DNA of 44,085 nucleotides. It comes from Saprospiraceae bacterium (GTDB taxonomy: Bacteria > Bacteroidota > Bacteroidia > Chitinophagales > Saprospiraceae). The notes under the pieces are model-generated. The model saw only the letters and a program-made list of their open reading frames with translations. It had not been told where the DNA came from and searched no databases. Below are positions 34,140 through 43,607 of this stretch, piece by piece (within the stretch, counting starts at the first letter, position 1; every line of letters starts with the position of its first letter). The DNA lies in NCBI GenBank assembly GCA_028285545.1, contig JANQPA010000121.1, forward strand, positions 1-44,085. The letters run 5' to 3'. The position numbers and the translations under genes are program-made.

Positions 34140-36335
34140 TTATCCTAAAACAGCCTGACTGCTTACAAATGGCTGTGTATACAATCTTTCTCCTGTAGCT
34201 TTGGCCATAGCATTAGCCAATGCAGCCATAATTGGAGGTAAAGAAGGTTCTCCTAAACCAGTTGGATCAATGCCATTGTCTACAAAGAATACCTCAATTT
34301 CAGCAGGTGCCTCTGAGTGACGGATCAGGCGATACTTATCGTAGTTTGTCTGTTCAGGAGCTCCATCTTTAAAGGTCAATCCACTATACATGGCATGGCC
34401 AATTCCATCTACAATACCACCTTCAATCTGGTTTTTAGCAGCAATAGGATTCACTACAATACCACAATCAACGGCACACCATACTTTTTTAACCTTTGGC
34501 TTATTATCTACCATCTCGACATCTAAAACTTGTGCAACATAAGAATTGTGACAATAGTAAGCCGAAACTCCTCTATAAACTCCAGCCATATCCTGGCCCC
34601 ATCCTGATTTTTCTTTAACCAGTTTTAATACACCTGCATATCTTTCGGCATCGTAATCATTTCTTTCTCCTACAGGATCTTTAATAGCTCGGTCAAACAA
34701 TTCTAATCTAAGTTCTATAGGATCTTTGCCCATAGCTTCTGCTACCTCATCTAAGAAAGATTGTTCTGCACCAGCGATGAAATTGGATCTTGGTGCTCTC
34801 CAGGCTCCTGTAGAGATATTGGATTCTTTTCTATGGTTTTCGGCCAGATAATTATCCACTGTCCCGGCAGGGAAACGATTGGCAAATACAGGGCTTCCAT
34901 GAGTACCGGCACCTCTTACATGAATTGCAGTAAGGTTTTTATCAGCATCCAAGGCTGCTCTGTAAACTACCTTATAATCAGGGCGGTAAGTACCCTGGCT
35001 CATATCATCCTCTCGAGTATAGACCAATTTAACAGGTGCTCCTGCTTGCTTTGAAATTAAAGTAGCTTCTAATCCAAAGTTTCCATAAAGACGGCGGCCA
35101 AATCCACCTCCCATTCTGGTCATCATGACAGAGACCTTGTCTTCTTCCATACCTAGCAAAGCCGCAGCTGTTTTTCTTAAAAACTCTGGTGTTTGGATAG
35201 GCCCTTTCAACTCTGCTTTATCAGCAGTTACATTAGCATAGAAATTCATTGGCTCCATGGTATTATGGGCCAGGAAAGGAGCAGAATAAGTACGTTCAAT
35301 AACTTCATCAGCATCGCGGAAAGCAGCTTCAGGATTGCCATCTCTTCTGGCAGGATCGGCTTTTTGGCTTACCAAGTCGCTTAGAGTAGCCTCATGGTCA
35401 TCACTACTTTCTAATGAAGATTCCGCTTCCCATTCAACATTTAATGCTTTTTTGGCTTTCATTACTTCCCAGGTGGAGTTCCCAACTATGGCCACCAGAT
35501 CATTAAATACATTATTACGATCTGACCATTGCTGTTCTATTCCTTCCGGAGCAATATTGATGGTAAACACATCTTTAATACCTGGCATTGCCTTTACGGC
35601 ATCAGCATCTACTGACTTTATTTTCATACCGAAAGCAGGTGGATGTTCGATCATGGCGATCAACATTCCTTCTTCTTGTACGTCCAGGCCAAATAATGGC
35701 TCTCCCTTAGCAATTTTGGGTCCATCAACATTGAGTCGATCAGTTCCAATTATTTTAAAATCTTTAGGATCTTTTAATTCTATTTCCTCAGGAACGGTCA
35801 CCTCAGCAGCAGCGGAAGCAATCTCTCCATAACCAATCGTCTGACCGCTCTTTTCATGTGAAATAAGCCCTTCATTGGTGGTCAATTCTCCAACTGGAAC
35901 TTCCCATTGTTTAGCGGCAGCTTCTAAGAGCATCCTGCGGGCTGTAGCTCCGGCCATTCTTAAGCTTTCCCACCCTTGTCGGATAGACTGACTACCACCT
36001 GCTAATTGGCGGCGGAAATTTTCTGTATTCAATCCAGCTTGTTCTACAATGACATTATCCCAGCTAACATCCAGCTCCTCAGCAATGATCATTGGCATGG
36101 AGGTTTTGACATTTTGGCCAATCTCGGGATTAGGAGACATAATGGTAACAACTCCATTATCTCCAATTTTTAAAAAAGCGTTGATATCAAACCACTCCTC
36201 CGGCATAGCCATAATCTCTTCCTGAGTAGGAGTACAGGAAGCCAGCCAGCTAAAGCCCAACACCATACCTCCACCAGCTACAGCCGAAGCCTTAAGGAAA
36301 GATCTTCTATTATAGGTTGTTTTTATAAGACTCAT
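34140..36335 (-). CDS. molybdopterin-binding aldehyde/xanthine-type oxidoreductase, large subunit (IorB-like)
   Basis: The 731-residue Mo-cofactor subunit of a periplasmic hydroxylase related to isoquinoline 1-oxidoreductase beta subunit. A Tat signal is visible (NRRSFLK, Arg10-Arg11, hydrophobic stretch to about residue 33). A Cys follows (WLASC), so it may also be lipid-anchored. Mo-cofactor motifs include GGGFGRRLYGNFGLEA, GAWRAPRSN and the C-terminal GEPSLPPIMAALANA, where Glu is the usual catalytic residue. Electrons would pass to the 2Fe-2S subunit encoded 57 bp upstream. The substrate is an aldehyde or N-heterocycle, not further defined. No cytochrome subunit or Moco genes are adjacent. 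Confidence 0.93.
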   Translation of the reverse strand: MSLIKTTYNRRSFLKASAVAGGGMVLGFSWLASCTPTQEEIMAMPEEWFDINAFLKIGDNGVVTIMSPNPEIGQNVKTSMPMIIAEELDVSWDNVIVEQAGLNTENFRRQLAGGSQSIRQGWESLRMAGATARRMLLEAAAKQWEVPVGELTTNEGLISHEKSGQTIGYGEIASAAAEVTVPEEIELKDPKDFKIIGTDRLNVDGPKIAKGEPLFGLDVQEEGMLIAMIEHPPAFGMKIKSVDADAVKAMPGIKDVFTINIAPEGIEQQWSDRNNVFNDLVAIVGNSTWEVMKAKKALNVEWEAESSLESSDDHEATLSDLVSQKADPARRDGNPEAAFRDADEVIERTYSAPFLAHNTMEPMNFYANVTADKAELKGPIQTPEFLRKTAAALLGMEEDKVSVMMTRMGGGFGRRLYGNFGLEATLISKQAGAPVKLVYTREDDMSQGTYRPDYKVVYRAALDADKNLTAIHVRGAGTHGSPVFANRFPAGTVDNYLAENHRKESNISTGAWRAPRSNFIAGAEQSFLDEVAEAMGKDPIELRLELFDRAIKDPVGERNDYDAERYAGVLKLVKEKSGWGQDMAGVYRGVSAYYCHNSYVAQVLDVEMVDNKPKVKKVWCAVDCGIVVNPIAAKNQIEGGIVDGIGHAMYSGLTFKDGAPEQTNYDKYRLIRHSEAPAEIEVFFVDNGIDPTGLGEPSLPPIMAALANAMAKATGERLYTQPFVSSQAVLG

Positions 36336-36392
36336 GATAGTTTTTTTAGAATTAAGAATGAAACATAAAGCGAAGTATGATCATTAAGTTGA

Positions 36393-36848
36393 TCAACTAT
36401 TTGCAGCTGTTTTAATGGCAGCTTTAATTCTGACATAGGTACCACAGCGGCAAATGTTTCCATTCATGGCAGCGTCAATATCGGCATCACTCGGGTTAGG
36501 ATTGTTATTTAATAGAGAAGCAGCATTCATGATTTGCCCGGCCTGGCAATAGCCACATTGGGGTACATCATGCTCAATCCATGCTTTTTGCAAGGGATGA
36601 TCTCCTTTTTTGGAAAGTCCTTCAATGGTAGTTATGGATTTATCAGCTACTGCAGAAATGGGTAGGGAGCAGGAACGCATAGCTTGTCCGTCAATATGAA
36701 TTGTACAGGCTCCACATTGGCCAATACCACATCCATATTTAGTACCTACAAGCTTTACATGATCTCTTAAAACCCATAAAGTGGGACTTTCAGGATCAAC
36801 ATCAACCTGGTGATTTTCTCCGTTTATTTTAAGATTAAAAATAGCCAT
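36393..36848 (-). CDS. (2Fe-2S) subunit of the molybdenum hydroxylase (IorA-like)
   Basis: A 151-residue small subunit with two 2Fe-2S clusters. The plant-type cluster uses Cys40, Cys45, Cys48 and Cys60 ([17 protein letters not shown]). The second uses Cys98, Cys101, Cys133 and Cys135 ([17 protein letters not shown]). It has no signal peptide, as usual for a partner carried out by the Tat signal of the large subunit. It is first in the operon, with a 57-bp gap to the large subunit. Confidence 0.94.
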   Translation of the reverse strand: MAIFNLKINGENHQVDVDPESPTLWVLRDHVKLVGTKYGCGIGQCGACTIHIDGQAMRSCSLPISAVADKSITTIEGLSKKGDHPLQKAWIEHDVPQCGYCQAGQIMNAASLLNNNPNPSDADIDAAMNGNICRCGTYVRIKAAIKTAANS

Positions 36849-37069
36849 AATAAATAGGTGTTGTTTTTGAAATGGATAAATAGTGCATTCGTTAATAGAA
36901 AAACAAATGAAATTGTAGTTTTAAATTTATCTTTAATTAGCAGCCTGGCCAAATTTTAAGTGACCAATAACATTTTCTTAGGGTTATCTTAATAGGGTTA
37001 AGAGTCAATAATATTAAATTTAAGAAAAATCAGGGATTTATTATTTTTGTAGAAAACCTAAATAATTGA

Positions 37070-37099
37070 TTGAAATTATTAGTAGCTTAGATAACTTTG
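37070..37099 (+). promoter_or_regulatory. consensus Bacteroidota promoter
   Basis: TTG (37070-37072), 19 nt, then TAACTTTG (37092-37099), matching TTG-N19-TAnnTTTG. The start is expected near 37105, about 50 nt before the gene at 37155. It lies in the 306-bp gap 36849-37154, where I see no other feature. Confidence 0.6.
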
Positions 37100-37154
37100 A
37101 TCTTAATGCTATCAAGCTTTAATTAAACCTATTTAAAATTCAATATTTGAACCA

Positions 37155-37682
37155 TTGAAACCACTCATTGGAATATTTCTCTGTAGTTGCTTGATTATAC
37201 CTTTTACAGGTGTATTCATCTGGTTGCAATATGAACAATGGGAGATTCAAAAAGAAGTGGAAGAAAGGATTGATTCTGGAATCGAGGCCAAGGAATTGGT
37301 CACCCTCAAATTTGATAAAGAAGAGCTATCGGAATTACGTTGGGAACATGATCGTGAATTTGAGTTCAGGGGCCAAATGTATGATGTTATAGAAAAGAAA
37401 AAAGAAGGTTCACTTACTGTTTTCGTTTGCTGGTGGGACCATGAAGAAACCCGATTAAAAGAAGAAGCTAGAAAATTACTGGCCAACCATAAATCAGAAC
37501 AACCTTGGCAAAACAACACTCAAAGCCAGCTGGAACATTTCGTTAAGACACTGATAGTTGATGATTCTTTTCCACAAAAAGAATTTACCTTTCATCATAG
37601 AAAAAGCAAACTTTTTTATCTGACAGGAAACTATACTTCCGTAGTTCAATGCCCTCCTACCCCACCTCCTAATTTGGCTTAA
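37155..37682 (+). CDS. small membrane-anchored protein paired with TonB receptor (TTG start)
   Basis: A 175-residue protein with one N-terminal hydrophobic segment (IGIFLCSCLIIPFTGVFIWLQ) and a soluble remainder. The start is TTG: an in-frame stop lies 7 codons upstream, no ATG intervenes, and the hydrophobic segment follows at once. Conserved-looking motifs are ELRWEHDREFEFRGQMYDV and FVCWWDHEETRLKEE, which I recall from uncharacterised Bacteroidota proteins next to TonB receptors. The tail CPPTPPPNLA could be metal-binding but this is unproven. It sits 115 bp before the receptor start, on the same strand, behind the promoter at 37070-37099. Confidence 0.78.
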   Translation: MKPLIGIFLCSCLIIPFTGVFIWLQYEQWEIQKEVEERIDSGIEAKELVTLKFDKEELSELRWEHDREFEFRGQMYDVIEKKKEGSLTVFVCWWDHEETRLKEEARKLLANHKSEQPWQNNTQSQLEHFVKTLIVDDSFPQKEFTFHHRKSKLFYLTGNYTSVVQCPPTPPPNLA

Positions 37683-37797
37683 TCACATTTCAATCAATTT
37701 ATTGGAACGGGAATCACCGTAAAATCAACCGGTGATCCCATTTGTGAATGCAATTAGTGTATGTTGGATGCATATGCTATGTCAAATTTTGTACAGC

Positions 37798-40209
37798 ATG
37801 AGAAAGTGGATTGTGCTGTGCTGCTTCCTGATAAGTATCTCAGGAAGTTTTGCCCAGCAGTTGAGCATTAAAGAATATCAAACCGCTCAAGCTCTTGAAT
37901 TTGTGACCTTAATGAGTCAGGAACCACAAGCCTATGCCATTAGTGATAGTGCAGGGCAGGTAGACATCACCAAATTTAAGGGAGCGGAGAACGTAGAATT
38001 CCGCCTCATTGGATATCAAGGAATAACTAAAAGTTATGAAGAACTTCAGGAAAAAGGATTTGTTCTCTACCTGAAGCCAACCCAATTTTCACTTAACCAG
38101 GTGGTGGTATCGGCTACTCGTTGGAATCAGTCCCAAGGTAGTGTGCCTGCCAGGGTAAGTACTATTCCAACTAAAGATATATTCCTGCAAAATCCTCAAA
38201 CCGCTGCTGACCTTTTAGGAAGCTCTGGTGAAGTTTTTATTCAAAAGAGTCAACAAGGTGGAGGTAGCCCCATGATCAGAGGATTCTCGGCTAATCGATT
38301 ATTATATACCATTGATGGGGTTAGGATGAATACAGCTATTTTCCGGTCAGGAAACTTACAGAATGTGATTTCATTAGATCCTTTTTCACTAGAAAATACT
38401 GAAATCCTTTTTGGTCCTGGGGCCGTCATTTATGGAAGTGATGCTATAGGTGCTGTAATGGCCTTCCAAACACTGAAGCCTCAATTGAGCTTAAAAAGCA
38501 AACCGAGCATTAGTGGAAATACCCTAATTAGGTACGCTACTGCCAATCAAGAGAAAACCATACATTCTGACATTAATTTTGGCTGGAATAAATGGGCCTT
38601 GATTACCAGCTTTTCTCATAATAATTATGGTGATTTGAAAATGGGCAAATATGGTCCTGAAGAATATTTACGCCCGTTTTATGTAGAGACTCAAAATGGT
38701 CAGGATCTAATCATAAACAATGAAAATCCACGAATTCAAACACCGAACGGTTATTCCCAGATCAATTTAATGCAGAAAATCAGATTCAGGCCTTCCAAAA
38801 AATGGGATCTTCAATATGGTTTTCATTTTTCAAACACTAATAATATTCCAAGATTTGATCGTTTAATTCGACTGCGTAATGACTTACCAGGGAGTGCAGA
38901 ATGGGAATACGGGCCTCAAAAATGGCTTATGAATAATTTGAATATTACTCATAATCAGGTGCACCATTTTTATGACCAAATGAGTATTCGGCTGGCCCAT
39001 CAATTTTTTGAGGAAAGTAGAATCGACCGGGATTTCCAGGATCCGGAAAGAAGAATTAGGGAAGAAAATGTAAATGCATTTTCAGCTAATATAGACTTTA
39101 TTAAATCCCTAAATCTCAAAGCCAAATTTTATTACGGCTTAGAAGCAATTTATAATGAAGTACAATCTCGTGGACTAATTGAGAATATAGAAGCCGGGAG
39201 TATTGAAGCAGGTCCTGCCAGGTATCCACTTTCCAGTTGGTATTCTTATGCTGCTTATGGGGTCTATCAACAAGATCTCTCCAGCCATATTAATTTCCAA
39301 ATTGGATTGCGTTTTAACCAATTTGGCTTGGATGCCGATTTTAGAAATAACCTTGATTTCTATCCTTTTCCAAATAGTCAGGCAAGCATCAACAAAGGAG
39401 CCTTAACCGGAAGTTTGGGAGTAATTTATCGACCTACAGAAGATTGGTCAATAAGCACCCTCTTTTCTACTGGATTTAGAGCTCCCAACGTGGATGATAT
39501 TGGAAAGGTGTTTGATTCGGAGCCGGGTTCTGTGGTCATTCCCAACCCCAATCTCAATGCGGAATTTGCCTACAATTTTGAGGCTAATTTATCCAGGATT
39601 TTTGGCAGTGGTATGAAATTGGACTTTACAGTCTATCACACGACCCTGGATAATGCCCTGGTGAGGAGAAATTATCAGTTAAATGGTCAGGACAGTATAA
39701 TTTATGCAGGAGAATTAAGTCGAGTACAGGCCATACAAAATGCAGCAAAAGCTAGGATTTATGGCTTTCAAACTGGCTTTGAGATCAAATTTTCGAGGAG
39801 CTTACGCTTAATTTCACGTTTGAACATACAGGTGGGTGAAGAAGAACTAGATGATGGAAGTCAAAGTCCTTCTAGGCATGCTGCCCCATGGTATGGACTT
39901 ACGCGTCTGACTTATTCCAATAAAAAATTGGAAGCACAGGTTTATCTTAATTATAGTGGAAGTAGAAGCCATGAAGATTTACCACTGGAAGAAAGAGGTA
40001 AAGTTTTTTTGTATGCCCAAGATGAAAATGGTCTGCCCTTTTCTCCTGGATGGATAACCACCAATCTAAAAACAAGTTATCATTGGACCGATTCTTTTTC
40101 AATAAATATTGGCCTGGAAAATATTACTAATCGAAGATATCGGCCCTATAGTTCGGGGATTGTAGCCCCAGGAAGAAACTTGGTGGTTTCCGGGAAAATG
40201 AGGTTTTAA
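37798..40209 (+). CDS. TonB-dependent outer membrane receptor
   Basis: An 803-residue TonB-dependent receptor. I chose ATG 37798 because it begins directly with a signal peptide (MRKWIVLCCFLIS, ending SFAQ); a GTG 22 codons upstream would precede it with non-signal sequence. The N-terminal part is a short carboxypeptidase-D-like strand region. The plug domain follows (ADLLGSSGEVFIQKSQQGG, PMIRGFSANRLLYTIDGVR, GPGAVIYGSDAIGAV). The 22-strand barrel ends in a terminal aromatic (VSGKMRF). The plug pattern resembles haem/haemoglobin and siderophore receptors, but the ligand is not determinable. No SusD partner, so it is not a Sus-type glycan system. Confidence 0.93.
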   Translation: MRKWIVLCCFLISISGSFAQQLSIKEYQTAQALEFVTLMSQEPQAYAISDSAGQVDITKFKGAENVEFRLIGYQGITKSYEELQEKGFVLYLKPTQFSLNQVVVSATRWNQSQGSVPARVSTIPTKDIFLQNPQTAADLLGSSGEVFIQKSQQGGGSPMIRGFSANRLLYTIDGVRMNTAIFRSGNLQNVISLDPFSLENTEILFGPGAVIYGSDAIGAVMAFQTLKPQLSLKSKPSISGNTLIRYATANQEKTIHSDINFGWNKWALITSFSHNNYGDLKMGKYGPEEYLRPFYVETQNGQDLIINNENPRIQTPNGYSQINLMQKIRFRPSKKWDLQYGFHFSNTNNIPRFDRLIRLRNDLPGSAEWEYGPQKWLMNNLNITHNQVHHFYDQMSIRLAHQFFEESRIDRDFQDPERRIREENVNAFSANIDFIKSLNLKAKFYYGLEAIYNEVQSRGLIENIEAGSIEAGPARYPLSSWYSYAAYGVYQQDLSSHINFQIGLRFNQFGLDADFRNNLDFYPFPNSQASINKGALTGSLGVIYRPTEDWSISTLFSTGFRAPNVDDIGKVFDSEPGSVVIPNPNLNAEFAYNFEANLSRIFGSGMKLDFTVYHTTLDNALVRRNYQLNGQDSIIYAGELSRVQAIQNAAKARIYGFQTGFEIKFSRSLRLISRLNIQVGEEELDDGSQSPSRHAAPWYGLTRLTYSNKKLEAQVYLNYSGSRSHEDLPLEERGKVFLYAQDENGLPFSPGWITTNLKTSYHWTDSFSINIGLENITNRRYRPYSSGIVAPGRNLVVSGKMRF

Positions 40210-40253
40210 AATCAGACATCAGACATGTCATGTTTAGACATGACATGTCTGAT
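40205..40253 (+). terminator. hairpin with bulge at TonB receptor stop
   Basis: 40218-40233 pairs with 40238-40253 (16 bp, 4-nt loop). The 3' arm continues (TTTTAAAG) and matches sequence at 40205-40217 if a 7-nt duplication of CAGACAT in the 5' arm is bulged out. The hairpin begins at the stop codon and probably ends the transcript. Confidence 0.65.
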
Positions 40254-40334
40254 TTTAAAGGACATGACATTTTTAGAGTCTAATTACAACTCACTGATTT
40301 CCATAAATTTACCGAAAAAAGCACTCTTAAACAT

Positions 40335-40362
40335 GACATGACATGTCTAGACATGTCATGTC
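40335..40362. repeat. 28-bp perfect palindrome of ACATG units
   Basis: It is symmetric around TCTAGA and built from GACATGACATGTC. It reuses the same ACATG/CATGT units as the hairpin at 40205-40253. It lies in the 282-bp gap before the DUF2911 gene, where no other feature is seen. Confidence 0.8.
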
Positions 40363-40491
40363 TAATCACAACATAGATATCCCCTTTCATACTAAAATAT
40401 GTGCCTATTGATAAAAATACCCATCATCTGATTTTCTAATTCATGCTATATCAAATATTATCGATTCTATTTAATCACAAAATTTTAAAGC

Positions 40492-41568
40492 ATGAAGCGA
40501 TTGTTATTATTCAGTTTATTGTTATTTCTCTCTTTAGAAATTTGGGGTCAAGCATTACGGCTACCTCCCAGCGCTAATAACCAACGATCTACCCTAATCC
40601 AAAGCATTGGTTTAGTAGAAATTCAAATCGATTATAATAGCCCTGATGTAGACGGCAGAGAAGGGCAAATTTGGGGCAAATTAGTACCCTATAATGAAGG
40701 CAAACCCTTTCCCTGGAGAGCGGGAGCCAATGAAAATACAGTCTTCTCATTTACACATGATGTCCAAATCAATGGCCAAGACCTTAAAGCAGGAAAATAC
40801 GGGTTCCATATCATCCCAGATGAAAAGGAATGGACACTCATTTTTTCAAAAAATTCCACTTCCTGGGGTAGCTTTTCCTATAATGAAGCAGAAGACGCCT
40901 TGAGGATAAAGGCAATCCCTCAATCTGGGACTTTCACAGAATATTTGACTTATAATTTCACAGCAAAAGCCAGTGACCATGCCATCGTTGAATTAGCATG
41001 GGAAAACAAAAAAATTGAAATTAAAATCGATACCGACCAAAGGGAAATTATGCTGGCTAGTCTTCGAGAAGATCTTAAGGGAGCTGCTGGTGCCGGTCCA
41101 ACTACCTGGAAAAACTGGGCAGATGCAGCTTCCTACAGCTTAAACTACGATCTTGGCAATGATGAGGAAGCCCTAAAATGGGCAAATCGTTCAATCATTT
41201 TCAACCCTAGCTTCCGAGGATACATCACTAAATATGGACTACATGATAAATTAAATCAAAAAGAGAAAGCCACTCAGGCATGGAATCAGGCTCTCGTTCT
41301 GGGTTCAAATGAAGATTTATATCGCCTGGGAAGAGGTTTAATAGCAAGGGGCAATCCTGAAAAAGCACTAGAAGCCTTCCTGATGAATAAAGAAAAATTT
41401 GGTGAAATCTGGCCGGTAAATCTTGGCTTGGGAAGAGGCTATACGGCAGTAAATGATAAAAAAAATGCCAAAAAGTATCTTGAAAAAGCCCTGGCACAGG
41501 CTAAATCACAGCGCCAAAAAACACTTATAAAAACTCTAATTGAAAATTTAAGCACCGAAAATAATTGA
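40492..41568 (+). CDS. exported DUF2911-TPR protein
   Basis: A 358-residue exported protein with a signal peptide ending near IWGQ (residue 20). Residues about 22-180 are a DUF2911 domain (IQIDYNSPDVDGR, GQIWGKLVPYNEG, PWRAGANENTVFSF, LKAGKYGFHIIP). This family is common in Bacteroidota and has no known reaction. Residues about 205-350 are TPR-like helices (ALKWANRSIIFNP, ALEAFLMNKEKFG, KKYLEKALAQAK). It starts with ATG and is probably periplasmic. Confidence 0.9.
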   Translation: MKRLLLFSLLLFLSLEIWGQALRLPPSANNQRSTLIQSIGLVEIQIDYNSPDVDGREGQIWGKLVPYNEGKPFPWRAGANENTVFSFTHDVQINGQDLKAGKYGFHIIPDEKEWTLIFSKNSTSWGSFSYNEAEDALRIKAIPQSGTFTEYLTYNFTAKASDHAIVELAWENKKIEIKIDTDQREIMLASLREDLKGAAGAGPTTWKNWADAASYSLNYDLGNDEEALKWANRSIIFNPSFRGYITKYGLHDKLNQKEKATQAWNQALVLGSNEDLYRLGRGLIARGNPEKALEAFLMNKEKFGEIWPVNLGLGRGYTAVNDKKNAKKYLEKALAQAKSQRQKTLIKTLIENLSTENN

Positions 41569-41676
41569 CAACATCTTTTCCTGCCTTACCCGTTTGAGAA
41601 AAAATTCCTCAGATCGATAAGGCGGGAATAACCCGACTCCTAGTCCTAAGGAACTTTTCCCGTAAGATTCTTTTTT

Positions 41677-42450
41677 ATGTCACTAAACCTATTTAATGAC
41701 ATGAAGAAAATTGACAAGAATTTCACCCTGCATTCTTATCAAAAAGGGATCGCTCTTTATACCGAAGCCGCAAATAATCTGGGTCTTTGGGCCTCCGAAG
41801 AGTATGTCTTGAATAAATATTTTTCAAATAAAGACCATATCCTGGATGTAGGATGTGGTGCAGGCAGAACAACTTTTGGCTTACATCAACTTGGTTTCCA
41901 CAATATTATTGGCATTGATATACATCCAGATATGATTTCATCAGCAAAAGAACTTGCTAATCAAAAACAGGTTCACCTGGATTTTAGAGTAGGCGATGCC
42001 ACTAATCTCGAATTTGAGGCAAGTTCTTTTGATAGCCTATTGTTTTCTTTTAATGGGGTAATGACCATTCCTGGGCCTGAAAATAGAATAAAAGCATTCC
42101 AGGAAGTCCATCGCGTTTTAAAGCCAAATGGTATTTTTATTTTTACCACTCATGATCGAGAGGCAGATAAAAACTACCATGAATTTTGGGAAAAAGAAAA
42201 AATCGCCTGGAAAACAGGCCAACAAGATAAACGACTTCACGAATTTGGAGATATCGTTAATTATTCTTCTGATGTGATGCAAAATATATATGTTCATATT
42301 CCAGATAGGCAAGAAGTTGTTGACCATTTATCGAATGTTGGATTCAAAGTGGTAGAAGATTTTTTTAGACCAGATCGATTTGAAGAAAGAGAAGCAGTAC
42401 TTTCCTTTTCTGGTGATTGCCGCATATGGGTAGCCCAAAAAACAGCATAA
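41677..42450 (+). CDS. class I SAM-dependent methyltransferase
   Basis: A 257-residue cytoplasmic methyltransferase. SAM-binding motif I is ILDVGCGAGRT (55-65), followed by the acidic motif II IIGIDIHPDMI and motif post-I VGDATNLEFEASSFD. A C-terminal region of about 90 residues (FGDIVNYSSDVMQNIYVHIPD) gives the substrate pocket, but the substrate is unknown. ATG 41677 is used; ATG 41701 is possible and would lose only eight residues before the fold. Its stop lies 1 bp before the DUF3626 start, so it heads a three-gene operon. Confidence 0.9.
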   Translation: MSLNLFNDMKKIDKNFTLHSYQKGIALYTEAANNLGLWASEEYVLNKYFSNKDHILDVGCGAGRTTFGLHQLGFHNIIGIDIHPDMISSAKELANQKQVHLDFRVGDATNLEFEASSFDSLLFSFNGVMTIPGPENRIKAFQEVHRVLKPNGIFIFTTHDREADKNYHEFWEKEKIAWKTGQQDKRLHEFGDIVNYSSDVMQNIYVHIPDRQEVVDHLSNVGFKVVEDFFRPDRFEEREAVLSFSGDCRIWVAQKTA

Positions 42451-42451
42451 A

Positions 42452-43567
42452 ATGAAAAAAAGCAAAGAGCATCCCTCTTTACTGCATTATCAAACAAATG
42501 CCTTATCTTTTATAGAAAACATAGCTATCCAACAAAAGAAAAAGGCCTTGACCTATATCCTATCCGAACTTAAAAAGGAAGGGTTAGGCTCTTTTATTTG
42601 GGAACAATTCCATAAAACTCTTTATGAAAAAGTCAAAGTTTGCCTTCATTTTCATCCTGAAAGATTATGTAATAAAGGCTTTTCGGTAGCTGAGGGATTA
42701 TTAGCAGATGGTATTTATAAAAATCAATTTGAGACAGGTATCTCCAGCGGCAGTCCAACCGCTTTTCCTGGAGGAGCCAGAGACCAATGGGAAAAGGAAA
42801 TATTTGATGGCGCTTACCATATGAAAGGAAGCAATTTTGCAAATCGACCCAAATATGGAGCTCTCAGATTAATGCATTATCCTGATGGGCCTTCTCCTCG
42901 TTTTGGGTCTTCTTATTTTATTCTTAATTCCAAAGTTAGCCATCGGTCCTCCTATACTTTTGGAGGCAGTCAGGAAAAAGAGAAAATGGAAAGATCAGGT
43001 ACCTTAAAACATTGGGAGCCGGTTATGGCCGCTCTACTATTAGAACTAAAAAAAAGTGGTAACATATTGGGCATAAAACCTCCCATTCAAGCCAGTGAAT
43101 TAATCAAGTTATTAACCAATAGACTCAATAACTCCACAGTAGATTTTCTAGAAAGCCCTCTAGGCGGCACATTGGATAGTTTTGTAGAAGCTCAGATTCA
43201 TGGAAGTATCAGTCTGAAGGAAGATGTCGAGCAACTAATTATCGATCCATCTCTAAAAAGTACGCTTACAGAATCAGTCTTAAAATCTCTTTGCACTAAA
43301 TATGATATCCAGATGGCTTATCATCCTGGGTTTGTGCTCCCTGTAAATAAAGTTCCAAAAGAATTCAGGGGATATGCTATTAAGCCCTTGGCAGAATATA
43401 TTGCAAAAAATGGCATCATTACCGCAGCAATTATAGGAGAAGCCTCCAACGAATTTTACCTGGAACCGGAACTATGGACAAGGTTTGGAAGTTATAAGGA
43501 GGTGCTCACCAGTTTTAGAAGAATATGGCATGTACTGGTAGAAAATGGTAAGTCTCAAAGTGTATGA
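42452..43567 (+). CDS. DUF3626 protein
   Basis: A 371-residue cytoplasmic protein of the DUF3626 family. The family core is seen in VCLHFHPERL, LADGIYKNQFETGISSGS, GGARDQWEKEIFDGAY and YGALRLMHYPDGPSPRFGSSYF. The conserved His, Arg and Asp/Glu clusters suggest an enzyme, possibly acting on ADP-ribose-like or nucleotide substrates, but nothing is established. It starts 1 bp after the methyltransferase stop and lies 40 bp before a Nudix gene. Confidence 0.85.
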   Translation: MKKSKEHPSLLHYQTNALSFIENIAIQQKKKALTYILSELKKEGLGSFIWEQFHKTLYEKVKVCLHFHPERLCNKGFSVAEGLLADGIYKNQFETGISSGSPTAFPGGARDQWEKEIFDGAYHMKGSNFANRPKYGALRLMHYPDGPSPRFGSSYFILNSKVSHRSSYTFGGSQEKEKMERSGTLKHWEPVMAALLLELKKSGNILGIKPPIQASELIKLLTNRLNNSTVDFLESPLGGTLDSFVEAQIHGSISLKEDVEQLIIDPSLKSTLTESVLKSLCTKYDIQMAYHPGFVLPVNKVPKEFRGYAIKPLAEYIAKNGIITAAIIGEASNEFYLEPELWTRFGSYKEVLTSFRRIWHVLVENGKSQSV

Positions 43568-43607
43568 TAGGAAGTTAATTTTAATTTAAATATAGATCAT
43601 ATAGTTT

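Noticed and set aside
37732-37797. GTG start for the TonB receptor, 22 codons upstream
   Set aside because: It would put a non-signal stretch before the signal peptide; ATG 37798 begins it directly.
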